Source of the DNA: CAUPWF01 sp964369775
GTDB lineage: Bacteria; Bacillota; Clostridia; Lachnospirales; Lachnospiraceae
Direction: 5' to 3'
DNA: 57,739 nt
Assembly: GCA_964369775.1 (NCBI GenBank)
Contig: CAYJHQ010000019.1
Location: 1-57,739, forward strand
Below are positions 1 to 7,413 of this stretch, piece after piece. The notes under the pieces are model-generated. The model saw only the letters and a program-made list of their open reading frames with translations. It had not been told where the DNA came from and ran no database searches. How positions within the stretch are numbered: the first letter of the stretch is position 1; every line of letters begins with the position of its first letter. A program made the position numbers and the translations under genes.

Positions 1-2
1 AT

Positions 3-62
3 GGTATAGTGGAAGATGTTAAAAATTTCTTGTATGTGATTTTGAAGGTATATATACCTTAG
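3..62 (+). CDS. Possible C-terminal tail of an upstream gene (partial)
   Basis: Frame 3 is open from the window edge to a TAG at 60-62 and would encode about 19 residues ending VILKVYIP. A hairpin with a T-run follows seven bases later, which is what the end of a gene would look like. The tail is too short to assign to a family, and the open frame may be chance. Confidence 0.3.
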   Translation, partial: GIVEDVKNFLYVILKVYIP

Positions 63-68
63 TGGATT

Positions 69-92
69 CCGTGATAATAATCATGGTTTTTT
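69..92 (+). terminator. Rho-independent terminator
   Basis: CCGTGAT (69-75) pairs with ATCATGG (80-86), with one G-T wobble and an AATA loop, followed by six T. It would end transcription coming from left of the window before the tRNA promoter. Confidence 0.6.
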
Positions 93-107
93 CTATATCA
101 TTATTAA

Positions 108-136
108 TTGACATAGATTAGTTAATATGATAGAAT
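108..136 (+). promoter_or_regulatory. Promoter of tRNA-Trp
   Basis: A perfect -35 TTGACA (108-113) is 17 bases from a -10 TAGAAT (131-136). The predicted start near 143 is about 11 bases before the mature tRNA 5' end. This is a strong housekeeping-sigma promoter, as expected for a stable RNA. Confidence 0.8.
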
Positions 137-153
137 TTTATAGTATTAGATTT

Positions 154-224
154 AGGGGATTAGTCAAGTGGTATGATAGGGGTCTCCAAAACCTTTGGTG
201 GGGGTTCGATTCCCTCATCCCCTG
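154..224 (+). tRNA. tRNA-Trp (anticodon CCA)
   Basis: A full cloverleaf can be folded. The acceptor AGGGGAT (154-160) pairs with ATCCCCT (217-223), with discriminator G224. A D arm and an anticodon stem GGGGT/ACCTT enclose the loop CTCCAAA, so the anticodon is CCA and reads UGG. The T arm has loop TTCGATT. The 3' CCA is not encoded, since the sequence runs on as TTAAAC, so it must be added by the nucleotidyltransferase. It is a single-gene unit with its own promoter and terminator. Confidence 0.93.
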
Positions 225-226
225 TT

Positions 227-254
227 AAACAGTAGCGATAGCTACTGTTTTTTT
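227..254 (+). terminator. Terminator of tRNA-Trp
   Basis: AAACAGTAGC (227-236) pairs perfectly with GCTACTGTTT (241-250) around a GATA loop, and the sequence continues into seven T (248-254). Confidence 0.9.
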
Positions 255-314
255 GTATTAAGAAATTCGTTTCTATTAGTTAATCTTGTTTAGAAATATT
301 TAACTTTTAATATC

Positions 315-372
315 TTGAAACTAGTATGTAACTGTGATAATATTTCTAGGTGGTAATAATTAACGTTGTTAA
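315..372 (+). promoter_or_regulatory. marR-ABC operon promoter and candidate MarR operator
   Basis: TTGAAA (315-320) lies 15 bases from GATAAT (336-341), and the -10 has an upstream TG, giving an extended -10. Just downstream is the palindrome TTAAC-GTT-GTTAA (360-372). A palindrome in the early transcribed region is where a MarR repressor would bind its own promoter. The operator role is inferred. Confidence 0.5.
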
Positions 373-395
373 CTAAAAGAAATGGAAGGTGAATT

Positions 396-866
396 ATGGG
401 AGAAAAAAGACCAATACATTCTTTGTTTTCTGAAATGCATAGACTAAATATAGGAAGTATTCTTACGGATATTACTCATTTTGAATTGCATATTCTTCTT
501 ATAATAAAAAAGTGGGAAAATGAAGAAAATAAGAAAGGAATACACACATCAGTACTAGCTAAAGAGATGGAAGTAGCAGCACCAGCCATTTCACGTGCGC
601 TAAAAAGTTTGAGTCAAAAAGGTTATATAGAACGTGTGGTGAATGATAAAGATAGAAGAAATGTTATGGTATCTATTACTGAAGAAGGTAGAAAAGTGTT
701 CCAACGAGAGAAAGGAGTAATGGAAGATTTTGCACAAAGTGTAATAAATCGTTTTGGCAAAGAAAAAGCAAAACAATTAGAGCTATTACTCAATGAGATG
801 CTTTCACACCTGAAAGAGGAACTAAAGATTAGGCAAGAAAGTAATACAGAAAGAAAGGAAAATTAG
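396..866 (+). CDS. MarR-family transcriptional regulator
   Basis: This 156-residue protein has the usual size and layout of MarR. A helical N-terminal dimerisation segment precedes a winged helix: residues 50-75 hold the helix-turn-helix (SVLAKEMEVAAPAISRALKS) and residues 76-100 a wing with the family signature DKDRRNVMVSITEEG. The ribosome site AAGGTG is just upstream of the ATG. It is two bases ahead of an exporter gene pair, the standard arrangement for a MarR protein that represses a drug exporter until it binds the drug. The ligand cannot be told from sequence. Confidence 0.9.
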   Translation: MGEKRPIHSLFSEMHRLNIGSILTDITHFELHILLIIKKWENEENKKGIHTSVLAKEMEVAAPAISRALKSLSQKGYIERVVNDKDRRNVMVSITEEGRKVFQREKGVMEDFAQSVINRFGKEKAKQLELLLNEMLSHLKEELKIRQESNTERKEN

Positions 867-868
867 AA

Positions 869-3196
869 ATGCTAAGAATATTTAAAAATTTATTACCATA
901 TAAAGCGATAATAGCAGGGATAGTAGCGTTACTTATGGTTCAAGCTTATTGTGATTTATCACTACCAGAATATACTGCTAATATCATAGATATAGGTATC
1001 CAAAAAAAGGGAGTAGAATATGTGCTTCCAGATCAGATATCAAATGAAGAGTATCAATTGGCTCAGCTTTATATGACTACTGAAGAAAAGGAAGTCTGGA
1101 GCTCTGCTTATGAGGAGATGGAAGAGGGATATAAAAGAGTTATCTCAGAAGAAGAGATAGAAGAAGCAAACAGTAATCTTATGGTGCCGATTGTTTTAAG
1201 TTATCAAATGGGGAACTTACCAGAAAATGAGTTCTATACTTTTATTGAAGAAATTCTTTTACAGTCAGAACAAACAGCTCCACTAGCAGAGCAAGTTGAA
1301 GAAATGGAACTAGCAGAGCTTGAGGATATGTTTAAAACTACATTTCCAATCTCCAAAGTAGAAGATGAAGATGGGAACGTGACAGAACTTTACGATGTAA
1401 GAAGCTTAATACAGGGGTCTGTAGATTCTGGGCAAATGACAGAAGAGATGTTGCAAGATTCGAGAGAAGAGCTTAATTCAATGTTAGAAAGTCTTGGAGA
1501 TAGTACACTTTCTTCTATGGGCGTTGCCTATGCAATCAGCTGTAATGAGGAAATGGGAATCGATATGGATCAAATGCAGATGGATTATCTCTGGAAGTAT
1601 GGTTCAATCATGCTGCTTTACGCATTTGGTGGATTTGCAGCGGCCATTGTTGTAGGTTTATTAGCAGCCAAAGTTGCAGCAAAGATTGGAATGTCAACAC
1701 GTGGTAAGATATATGAAAAAGTCGTTAATTTCTCGAATACAGAGATGGATAAATTTTCTACAGCGTCATTAATTACAAGAAGTACGAATGATATTCAGCA
1801 GATACAGATGGTTACAGCATTTATGCTAAGAATTATTTTCTATGCACCGATTTTAGGACTAGGCGGCGTATATAGGATAATCCAAACAGGGGCTGATATG
1901 GAGTGGATTATTTTAGTAGCACTTGTGGTAATATTACTTTTTGTTGCTACTTTAATGATGCTAGCATTGCCTAAGTTTAAAGTAATGCAAAAATTAGTAG
2001 ATAAGTTAAATCTAATTTCAAGAGAAATTTTGACAGGACTTTCAGTAATTCGTGCATTTGGTCGTGAAAAAAGAGAAGAAGAGCGTTTTGAAACAGCAAA
2101 TCAAGAATTGACAAAAAATCAACTTTTTGCAAATAGAATTATGGCCTGTATGATGCCTGGAATGATGTTTATTATGTATGCGCTGATAATCGGAATAACA
2201 TGGGTGTCCTCTCAACGAATTGATACTGGAGATTTACAAATAGGTGAAATGACAGCATTTATCACCTATTCAATGCAAATTGTAATGTCATTCCTTATGA
2301 TTACAATTATGTCAGTTATGTTGCCAAGAGCAGGTGTTGCTGCAGATCGTATACATGAAGTAATTGAAACAGAAATCACTATAAAGAATCCAGAAAATCC
2401 TGTAGAAAGTAAATTGAAAAAAGGAGTTGTTGAATTTAAAAATGTAAAGTTTCGTTATCCAAGTGCTGAAGAAGATGCATTACATCATATCAGTTTTACA
2501 GCAATACCAGGGCAGACTACAGCGATTATAGGAAGTACTGGAAGTGGGAAGACAACATTAATTAACTTGATACCTCGATTCTACGATTTGACAGATGGTG
2601 AGATACTAATAGATGATATAGATGTTCGAGATATCGAACTTCATAGGTTGAGAGACAGTATTGGGTTTGTTCCACAAAAAGGTGTTTTATTTTCAGGAAC
2701 AATAGAATCAAACTTAAAGTTTGGTAATGAAAATGCAACAATTGATGAGGTGAAAGAAGCCGCAACAATTGCACAGGCAAGTGACTTCATTGATGAGAAG
2801 AAGAATAAATACGAAAGTTCAATATCACAAGGTGGAAGCAATGTATCAGGTGGTCAAAAGCAGAGACTGGCTATCGCAAGAGCAATTGCAAAAAAACCAT
2901 TGGTTTATATTTTTGATGACAGTTTTTCAGCTTTAGATATGAAAACAGATAGACTGTTGAGAGAAGCTCTAGAAGAAAAAGTAAAATACCGTACAGTTAT
3001 TATTGTAGCACAAAGAATCAGTACAATTATCAATGCAGAGCAAATCCTAGTTTTAGACGATGGTGAAATAGTAGGACGTGGAACACATAATGAATTAATG
3101 GAAAACTGTGAAGTATATCAACAGATTGCAAGCTCACAGTTATCAGAAGAGGAACTCGAAAGAAAGAATAAAAAGGAGGACCATTCAAATGAGTAA
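869..3196 (+). CDS. ABC exporter half-transporter, degenerate-site subunit
   Basis: This 775-residue protein has an N-terminal six-helix transmembrane domain fused to an ATPase domain. Walker A (GSTGSGKTT, about residue 555), signature VSGGQ (about 660) and Walker B (VYIFDD, about 680) are all present, but the residue after Walker B is Asp where the catalytic Glu normally sits. With its partner this gives one weak and one strong ATP site, as in BmrCD-type multidrug exporters. An acidic insertion of about 190 residues (about 45-235) lies between helix 1 and helix 2, so outside the cell; this makes the protein longer than the usual 580. It is co-transcribed with marR. Confidence 0.9.
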   Translation: MLRIFKNLLPYKAIIAGIVALLMVQAYCDLSLPEYTANIIDIGIQKKGVEYVLPDQISNEEYQLAQLYMTTEEKEVWSSAYEEMEEGYKRVISEEEIEEANSNLMVPIVLSYQMGNLPENEFYTFIEEILLQSEQTAPLAEQVEEMELAELEDMFKTTFPISKVEDEDGNVTELYDVRSLIQGSVDSGQMTEEMLQDSREELNSMLESLGDSTLSSMGVAYAISCNEEMGIDMDQMQMDYLWKYGSIMLLYAFGGFAAAIVVGLLAAKVAAKIGMSTRGKIYEKVVNFSNTEMDKFSTASLITRSTNDIQQIQMVTAFMLRIIFYAPILGLGGVYRIIQTGADMEWIILVALVVILLFVATLMMLALPKFKVMQKLVDKLNLISREILTGLSVIRAFGREKREEERFETANQELTKNQLFANRIMACMMPGMMFIMYALIIGITWVSSQRIDTGDLQIGEMTAFITYSMQIVMSFLMITIMSVMLPRAGVAADRIHEVIETEITIKNPENPVESKLKKGVVEFKNVKFRYPSAEEDALHHISFTAIPGQTTAIIGSTGSGKTTLINLIPRFYDLTDGEILIDDIDVRDIELHRLRDSIGFVPQKGVLFSGTIESNLKFGNENATIDEVKEAATIAQASDFIDEKKNKYESSISQGGSNVSGGQKQRLAIARAIAKKPLVYIFDDSFSALDMKTDRLLREALEEKVKYRTVIIVAQRISTIINAEQILVLDDGEIVGRGTHNELMENCEVYQQIASSQLSEEELERKNKKEDHSNE

Positions 3197-5051
3197 TAAA
3201 GATAATAGCAGTCAAAGCAAATCAAATATGGGCGGTCCAGGTAGAGGACCAGGTGGACCAGGAGGTCCAGGAATGGCTCCAGTAGAAAAAGCTAAAGACT
3301 TTAAAGGTTCTATGAAGAAATTGTTAAAATATATGGGACGATATAAAGTGGGAATCATAGTTACACTAATTATTGCAATACTATCCACGGTTTTTTCAGT
3401 AGTCGGACCTAAGATAATGTCATTTGCAACTAATGCATTAGCAGATGGAATGATGGATAAAATTAGTGGAGTTGGTGGAATTGATTTTGAATATATCGGA
3501 ATGATTTTATTAATTACTCTTGGTATTTATTTAGTTAGTGCCGTATTTAACTTCTTGCAAGGGATGATAATGACAGGTATTACACAGAAGATATGTTATA
3601 GAATGAGAAAAGAAATATCAGAAAAAATTCATCGCATGCCAATGAAATACTTTGAAAGTCGCACATATGGAGAAGTATTATCAAGAATTACAAATGATGT
3701 AGACACAGTAGGAACAGGATTAAACCAAAGTGTTACTCAATTGATTACATCAATAGCAACTCTAATAGGGGTTATAGTCATGATGTTTTCAATTTCAACG
3801 TTGATGACAGGAATCACACTTTTAATTTTACCGATATCAATATTGTTAATATCAATAATTGTAAAATTTTCTCAAAAATACTTTAGAACACAACAAGAGT
3901 ATTTAGGTCATATCAATGGTCAAGTAGAAGAAACGTATAGTGGACACTTAGTAATTAAAGCATTTAATAGAGAAGAGAATGTAGTAGAAACATTTAATAA
4001 AACAAACAATGTTCTATACACTTCAGCATGGAAATCACAATTTCTTTCCGGTCTTATGATGCCGGCAATGACATTTGTATCAAATCTAGGTTATGTGGGA
4101 GTAGCGATTTCAGGAGGGATACTTGCAATAAATGGAACAGTAGGAATAGGAGATATTCAAGCATTCTTTCAGTATATCAGAAATTTTACGCAACCCTTAC
4201 AACAGATGGCGCAAATCATCACTCAAATACAATCTATGACAGCAGCATCAGAAAGAGTGTTTGAATTTTTAGAAGAAGCAGAGGAGGATCAAATTGTAGA
4301 AAACCCTATAGAAATAGAACACGTTGATGGAAGGGTTGAATTTGATGATGTAAGCTTTGGATACGTAGAAAACCAAACAATCATCAATCACTTTAGCGCT
4401 CATGTGAAATCAGGACAAAAAATTGCTATTGTAGGGCCAACAGGAGCAGGAAAGACGACTATCGTAAAGCTACTAATGAGATTCTATGACGTGAATGAAG
4501 GAACCATAAAAATCGATGGGCATAATATCAAAGATTTTAATCGTAGAGAGCTTCGAGACCTATTTGGAATGGTACTACAGGACACATGGTTATTCAAAGG
4601 AAGTATCATGGATAACATCCGATATGGTAAATTAGAAGCTACAGATGAAGAAGTAATCGAAGCAGCAAAAGCAGCTCATGCGCATAGATTTATAAAGACA
4701 TTACCAGATGGGTATCAGATGGAACTCAATGAAGATGCAAGCAATGTATCACAAGGCCAAAAGCAGCTTATAACAATAGCAAGAGCTATTTTAGCAGATA
4801 ACCCTCTACTTGTGTTAGATGAAGCGACATCCTCAGTAGATACGAGAACAGAAGCAAGAATTCAAAAAGCGATGGATAACTTAATGGAGGGCAGAACAAG
4901 CTTCATCATTGCACATAGATTATCAACTATAAAGAATGCAAATTTAATTCTATATATGAAAGATGGAGATGTATTAGAGCAAGGAACACATGATCAACTG
5001 CTAGTATATAACGGAAAATACGCAGAACTATACAACTCACAATTTGCATAA
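3189..5051 (+). CDS. ABC exporter half-transporter, catalytic subunit
   Basis: The start is ATG 3189, preceded by AGGAGG (3174-3179), not an upstream in-frame ATG; it overlaps the previous gene by 8 bases, suggesting translational coupling. The 620-residue product has a Gly/Pro-rich N-terminal tail (MGGPGRGPGGPGGPG), six transmembrane helices and an ATPase domain. Walker A is GPTGAGKTT (about 416), Walker B LLVLDEATSS has the catalytic Glu (about 540), and the signature is altered to VSQGQ. Its Walker motifs would face the normal VSGGQ of the partner, forming the working site. The two proteins are inferred to form a heterodimeric exporter of drugs or lipids. Confidence 0.9.
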   Translation: MSNKDNSSQSKSNMGGPGRGPGGPGGPGMAPVEKAKDFKGSMKKLLKYMGRYKVGIIVTLIIAILSTVFSVVGPKIMSFATNALADGMMDKISGVGGIDFEYIGMILLITLGIYLVSAVFNFLQGMIMTGITQKICYRMRKEISEKIHRMPMKYFESRTYGEVLSRITNDVDTVGTGLNQSVTQLITSIATLIGVIVMMFSISTLMTGITLLILPISILLISIIVKFSQKYFRTQQEYLGHINGQVEETYSGHLVIKAFNREENVVETFNKTNNVLYTSAWKSQFLSGLMMPAMTFVSNLGYVGVAISGGILAINGTVGIGDIQAFFQYIRNFTQPLQQMAQIITQIQSMTAASERVFEFLEEAEEDQIVENPIEIEHVDGRVEFDDVSFGYVENQTIINHFSAHVKSGQKIAIVGPTGAGKTTIVKLLMRFYDVNEGTIKIDGHNIKDFNRRELRDLFGMVLQDTWLFKGSIMDNIRYGKLEATDEEVIEAAKAAHAHRFIKTLPDGYQMELNEDASNVSQGQKQLITIARAILADNPLLVLDEATSSVDTRTEARIQKAMDNLMEGRTSFIIAHRLSTIKNANLILYMKDGDVLEQGTHDQLLVYNGKYAELYNSQFA

Positions 5052-5075
5052 CTATCTAGCCTTGCATATTAATTG

Positions 5076-5121
5076 AAACATGCCCTTTGGTAAGCTCGCA
5101 ACTTACCGAAGGGCATGTTTT
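5076..5121 (+). terminator. Terminator of the marR-ABC operon
   Basis: A 19-base-pair stem (5076-5094 with 5102-5120, one T-G wobble) around a CTCGCAA loop ends in a T-run. Confidence 0.85.
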
Positions 5122-5132
5122 GATTAATGTAT

Positions 5133-5219
5133 GAGGCGTTTAGCCTCAACGAGGAGAAAGAGAGAAGCGAAATCTCCTCGTGGCAAGGATAGATGTTTAA
5201 AGTAGGCGTTTAGCCTCAA
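5133..5219. repeat. Direct 16-base repeats with nested hairpins in the sigma-factor leader
   Basis: AGGCGTTTAGCCTCAA occurs at 5134-5149 and again at 5204-5219, 70 bases apart. The first copy sits in a small hairpin GAGGC-GTTTA-GCCTC. Between the copies CGAGGAGA (5150-5157) pairs perfectly with TCTCCTCG (5173-5180). GCCTC can alternatively pair with the following GAGG, so two folds compete. Function unknown; it could be a structured leader, a small RNA or a genome-wide intergenic repeat. Confidence 0.6.
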
Positions 5220-5251
5220 GGAAAAGAAAAGTATGACAACTACGTTTATTT

Positions 5252-5279
5252 TTGGGAAAATTGGTAAAAATAGTATAAA
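5252..5279 (+). promoter_or_regulatory. Probable promoter of the sigma-factor gene
   Basis: TTGGGA (5252-5257) and TATAAA (5274-5279) are 16 bases apart, about 30 bases before the start codon. The match is moderate. If used, the repeat region lies upstream of the transcript and not inside it. Confidence 0.4.
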
Positions 5280-5308
5280 CGAAAGTATAAAGGTGGTTAT
5301 GTTTTTTG

Positions 5309-6172
5309 ATGAATACAAGTAGCAAGGCAGAAGAACGGCTTATTCAAGAAGACTCAGTAAAATGTTATTTGAAAGAAATTAGTGAGATTCCATTACTTAC
5401 AGTCGAAGAAGAAGTTCTTCTTGCACAAAAGATCGAAGCAGGTGATAGTAGTGCGAGAGAATGTATGATAAATGCAAATCTTAGATTAGTTACAAGTGTT
5501 GCAAAGAAGTATGTGAGTTCCTGTAGTCTGTCAATCTTAGATTTGATTCAAGAAGGGAATATTGGTCTTATGAAAGCGGTAGATAAATTTGATTATCGAA
5601 GAGGTTATCGCTTTAGCACCTATGCTACATGGTGGATTAGACAAGCAATAACAAGATCAATTATTGATTTAGGGAAAACGATAAGGATTCCTGTTCATAT
5701 GAAAGAACAGATGAATAAAATAGCCAAACAGATTAAAGTGTTTTTATTAGAGCAAGGAAGAGAACCTACAATTAATGAACTTTCGTTCCTATCAGGAATC
5801 GCTGAAGAAAAGATAAGAGCTATCTTGCCATATTTTAGTGAGATTATTTCTTTGGATATGCCTATTGGAGAATCAGAGGAAAAAGTTATTATGGACTATG
5901 TAGCGGATGGAAATAGCGATGAACAATATCATACAATTGAGATTTTAATCCTAGGCGAGAAAGTGAACGAAGTTTTAGATCAACTTTCGGAACGAGAACA
6001 AAATATATTACGTTTACGATTTGGGTTTATTGATGGGAAAATATGGACATTGGATGAGATTGGACGAGAATACGAAGTGACAAGAGAGAGAATTAGACAA
6101 ATAGAAGCTAAGGCGTTAGAAAAGTTGGGGAATAAAAAAGAGGTGAAAAGCCTTAAGACTTTCATATGCTAG
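5309..6172 (+). CDS. RpoD-like group 2 sigma factor
   Basis: The 287-residue protein has sigma regions 1.2 (DSVKCYLKEISEIPLLT), 2.1-2.4, 3 and 4 but no region 1.1, so it is shorter than SigA. Region 2.4 (about 97-116) is RRGYRFSTYATWWIRQAITR, keeping the residues that read a TATAAT -10. Region 4.2 (about 247-272) keeps the RpoD helix-turn-helix TRERIRQIEAKALEKL. It should therefore read promoters close to consensus. The C-terminus (KSLKTFIC) differs from that of SigA. ATG 5309 and TTG 5306 are both possible; the ribosome site GGTGG (5292-5296) fits either. I infer an accessory sigma for stationary phase or stress, unless it is the sole SigA, which is unlikely from its length. Confidence 0.85.
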   Translation: MNTSSKAEERLIQEDSVKCYLKEISEIPLLTVEEEVLLAQKIEAGDSSARECMINANLRLVTSVAKKYVSSCSLSILDLIQEGNIGLMKAVDKFDYRRGYRFSTYATWWIRQAITRSIIDLGKTIRIPVHMKEQMNKIAKQIKVFLLEQGREPTINELSFLSGIAEEKIRAILPYFSEIISLDMPIGESEEKVIMDYVADGNSDEQYHTIEILILGEKVNEVLDQLSEREQNILRLRFGFIDGKIWTLDEIGREYEVTRERIRQIEAKALEKLGNKKEVKSLKTFIC

Positions 6173-6198
6173 ATGGAAGAAATATTATAGTGGACAAA

Positions 6199-6240
6199 GG
6201 TGTAAAAAAACAACTAAATGTGTTTTTTTACACCTTTTCT
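6199..6240. terminator. Bidirectional terminator between the sigma gene and the pyridoxamine kinase gene
   Basis: GGTGTAAAAAAACA (6199-6212) pairs with TGTTTTTTTACACC (6221-6234). T-runs flank it on the plus strand, and A-runs upstream serve as a T-run on the minus strand. It lies between convergent genes. Confidence 0.8.
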
Positions 6241-7103
6241 TATTGATTGATTAAAATGTTTAGGTGTTTTTCAAAATTGACACCCTCGATATAAGGAACC
6301 TTTTCAGAGACAGAGTTTGCAATGGAAGCATTGATGAATGTACCAGTAGTGTTCAAAATAGATTGTATGGATTGATTGTTTAACAGACCACAAGCAACAC
6401 ATGAAGCAAATAGATCTCCGGTACCAGAATAGCTACCACCTAATAAAGGGTAAGAAACATGAAATTCCTCAGTAGGAGAAACATATGAATTTCCGATATA
6501 TTCGACACCATTTGAATCAAAATATCGAATTCCGGTAATCAATACTTTAGAAGGTCCATTGTTACTAAATGTACGAGCCAAAGCGTGTATGGATTGAAGA
6601 TAATTTTCTTTATCAACGTCCTTTAGATTATGAGTTAATTCTTCATATGAAACATCACAGAGTAAACAAAGTTCAGTAAGGTTAGGGGTGATTACATCTG
6701 CAATTCTAGCTAATTGAACCATTTTATTTTTCAGGCTTGGTGTAAACATATCGTATTTTACACCATCATCCCCAAGTACAGGGTCAACCAATAAAAAATT
6801 AGTATCGGTTTTAAAGGTTTTGATGAAGTCTAGTACCTGATCCAACTGTTCTTCACAAGAGACAAAGCCTGTATAGATTCCATCAAAAGAAACATTTAAT
6901 TTTTTCCATTCTTCTTGTATACTTTTCATATGATTAGAGAAATCATAACAGTAATAACTTGGAAAACCAGTTTGGGCACTTAGTATAGAAGTCGGAAGTG
7001 GACATCCTTGTATCCCCATAGCTGAGCAAACAGAAATCGCAGCCGTTAAAGAACAGCGACCAAATCCGGATAAATCATTAATAATTGCTAATTTTTTAGT
7101 CAT
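6240..7103 (-). CDS. pdxK: Pyridoxal/pyridoxamine kinase
   Basis: This 287-residue ribokinase-fold enzyme matches the PdxK/PdxY family. It has the N-terminal NDLSGFGRCSLTAA substrate loop, LLVDPVLGDDG in the middle, a VITPNLTE strand, and the GGSYSGTGD anion hole with the catalytic Asp (about residues 218-226). It would phosphorylate pyridoxal, pyridoxamine or pyridoxine with ATP in vitamin B6 salvage. It stands alone between convergent and divergent neighbours. Its product PLP is the cofactor of the nearby phosphorylase, but I see no regulatory link. Confidence 0.88.
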   Translation of the reverse strand: MTKKLAIINDLSGFGRCSLTAAISVCSAMGIQGCPLPTSILSAQTGFPSYYCYDFSNHMKSIQEEWKKLNVSFDGIYTGFVSCEEQLDQVLDFIKTFKTDTNFLLVDPVLGDDGVKYDMFTPSLKNKMVQLARIADVITPNLTELCLLCDVSYEELTHNLKDVDKENYLQSIHALARTFSNNGPSKVLITGIRYFDSNGVEYIGNSYVSPTEEFHVSYPLLGGSYSGTGDLFASCVACGLLNNQSIQSILNTTGTFINASIANSVSEKVPYIEGVNFEKHLNILINQ

Positions 7104-7308
7104 AGTAATACCTTTCTAGATACTCAAAAGAGATGAGTATATTTCCTTGACGCAATCATACCATAGATTAGGAGAGATGACAATAATTCCAAATGTAGAT
7201 AAGTGGATGACTAAATGTTGATAAACAAGGAACATTCGTCATATTTGCTAATATTCAAAGCGAAAATTGTATATACTTCACAATTAGACAAGAGTATGGG
7301 AAAAAAGG

Positions 7309-7337
7309 TTGAATAGATTAGTGACAGGTGGTAGAAT
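7309..7337 (+). promoter_or_regulatory. malQ promoter
   Basis: TTGAAT (7309-7314) and TAGAAT (7332-7337) are 17 bases apart. The expected start, near 7344, lies at the left edge of the operator at 7348-7371. Confidence 0.65.
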
Positions 7338-7347
7338 ATAGATAATT

Positions 7348-7371
7348 GGAAACGATACCGAAAACGTTACC
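7348..7371 (+). promoter_or_regulatory. LacI-type operator upstream of malQ
   Basis: Two tandem 12-base units, GGAAACGATACC then GAAAACGTTACC, match the malE operator at 21 of 24 positions. The AACG(A/T)T cores are typical of LacI-family sites. The position just after the promoter implies repression by blocking polymerase. Confidence 0.75.
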
Positions 7372-7413
7372 AGTGTTAAATTGGTGTAGTAGTAAAGAAA
7401 GGATAGAAGTTTA

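Larger units (their letters stand above)
7104..7413. other. Intergenic region between pdxK and malQ
   Basis: These 310 bases separate divergent genes. The right half holds the malQ promoter and operator, listed separately. The left half should hold the pdxK promoter, but no clear pair of boxes is visible. I see no ORF, RNA gene or repeat here. Confidence 0.6.

Noticed and set aside
5131..5205. 24-codon basic ORF (MRRLASTRRKREAKSPRGKDRCLK) within the repeat leader
   Set aside because: It has no ribosome site, overlaps the inverted repeats and has strongly biased composition. Most likely non-coding.
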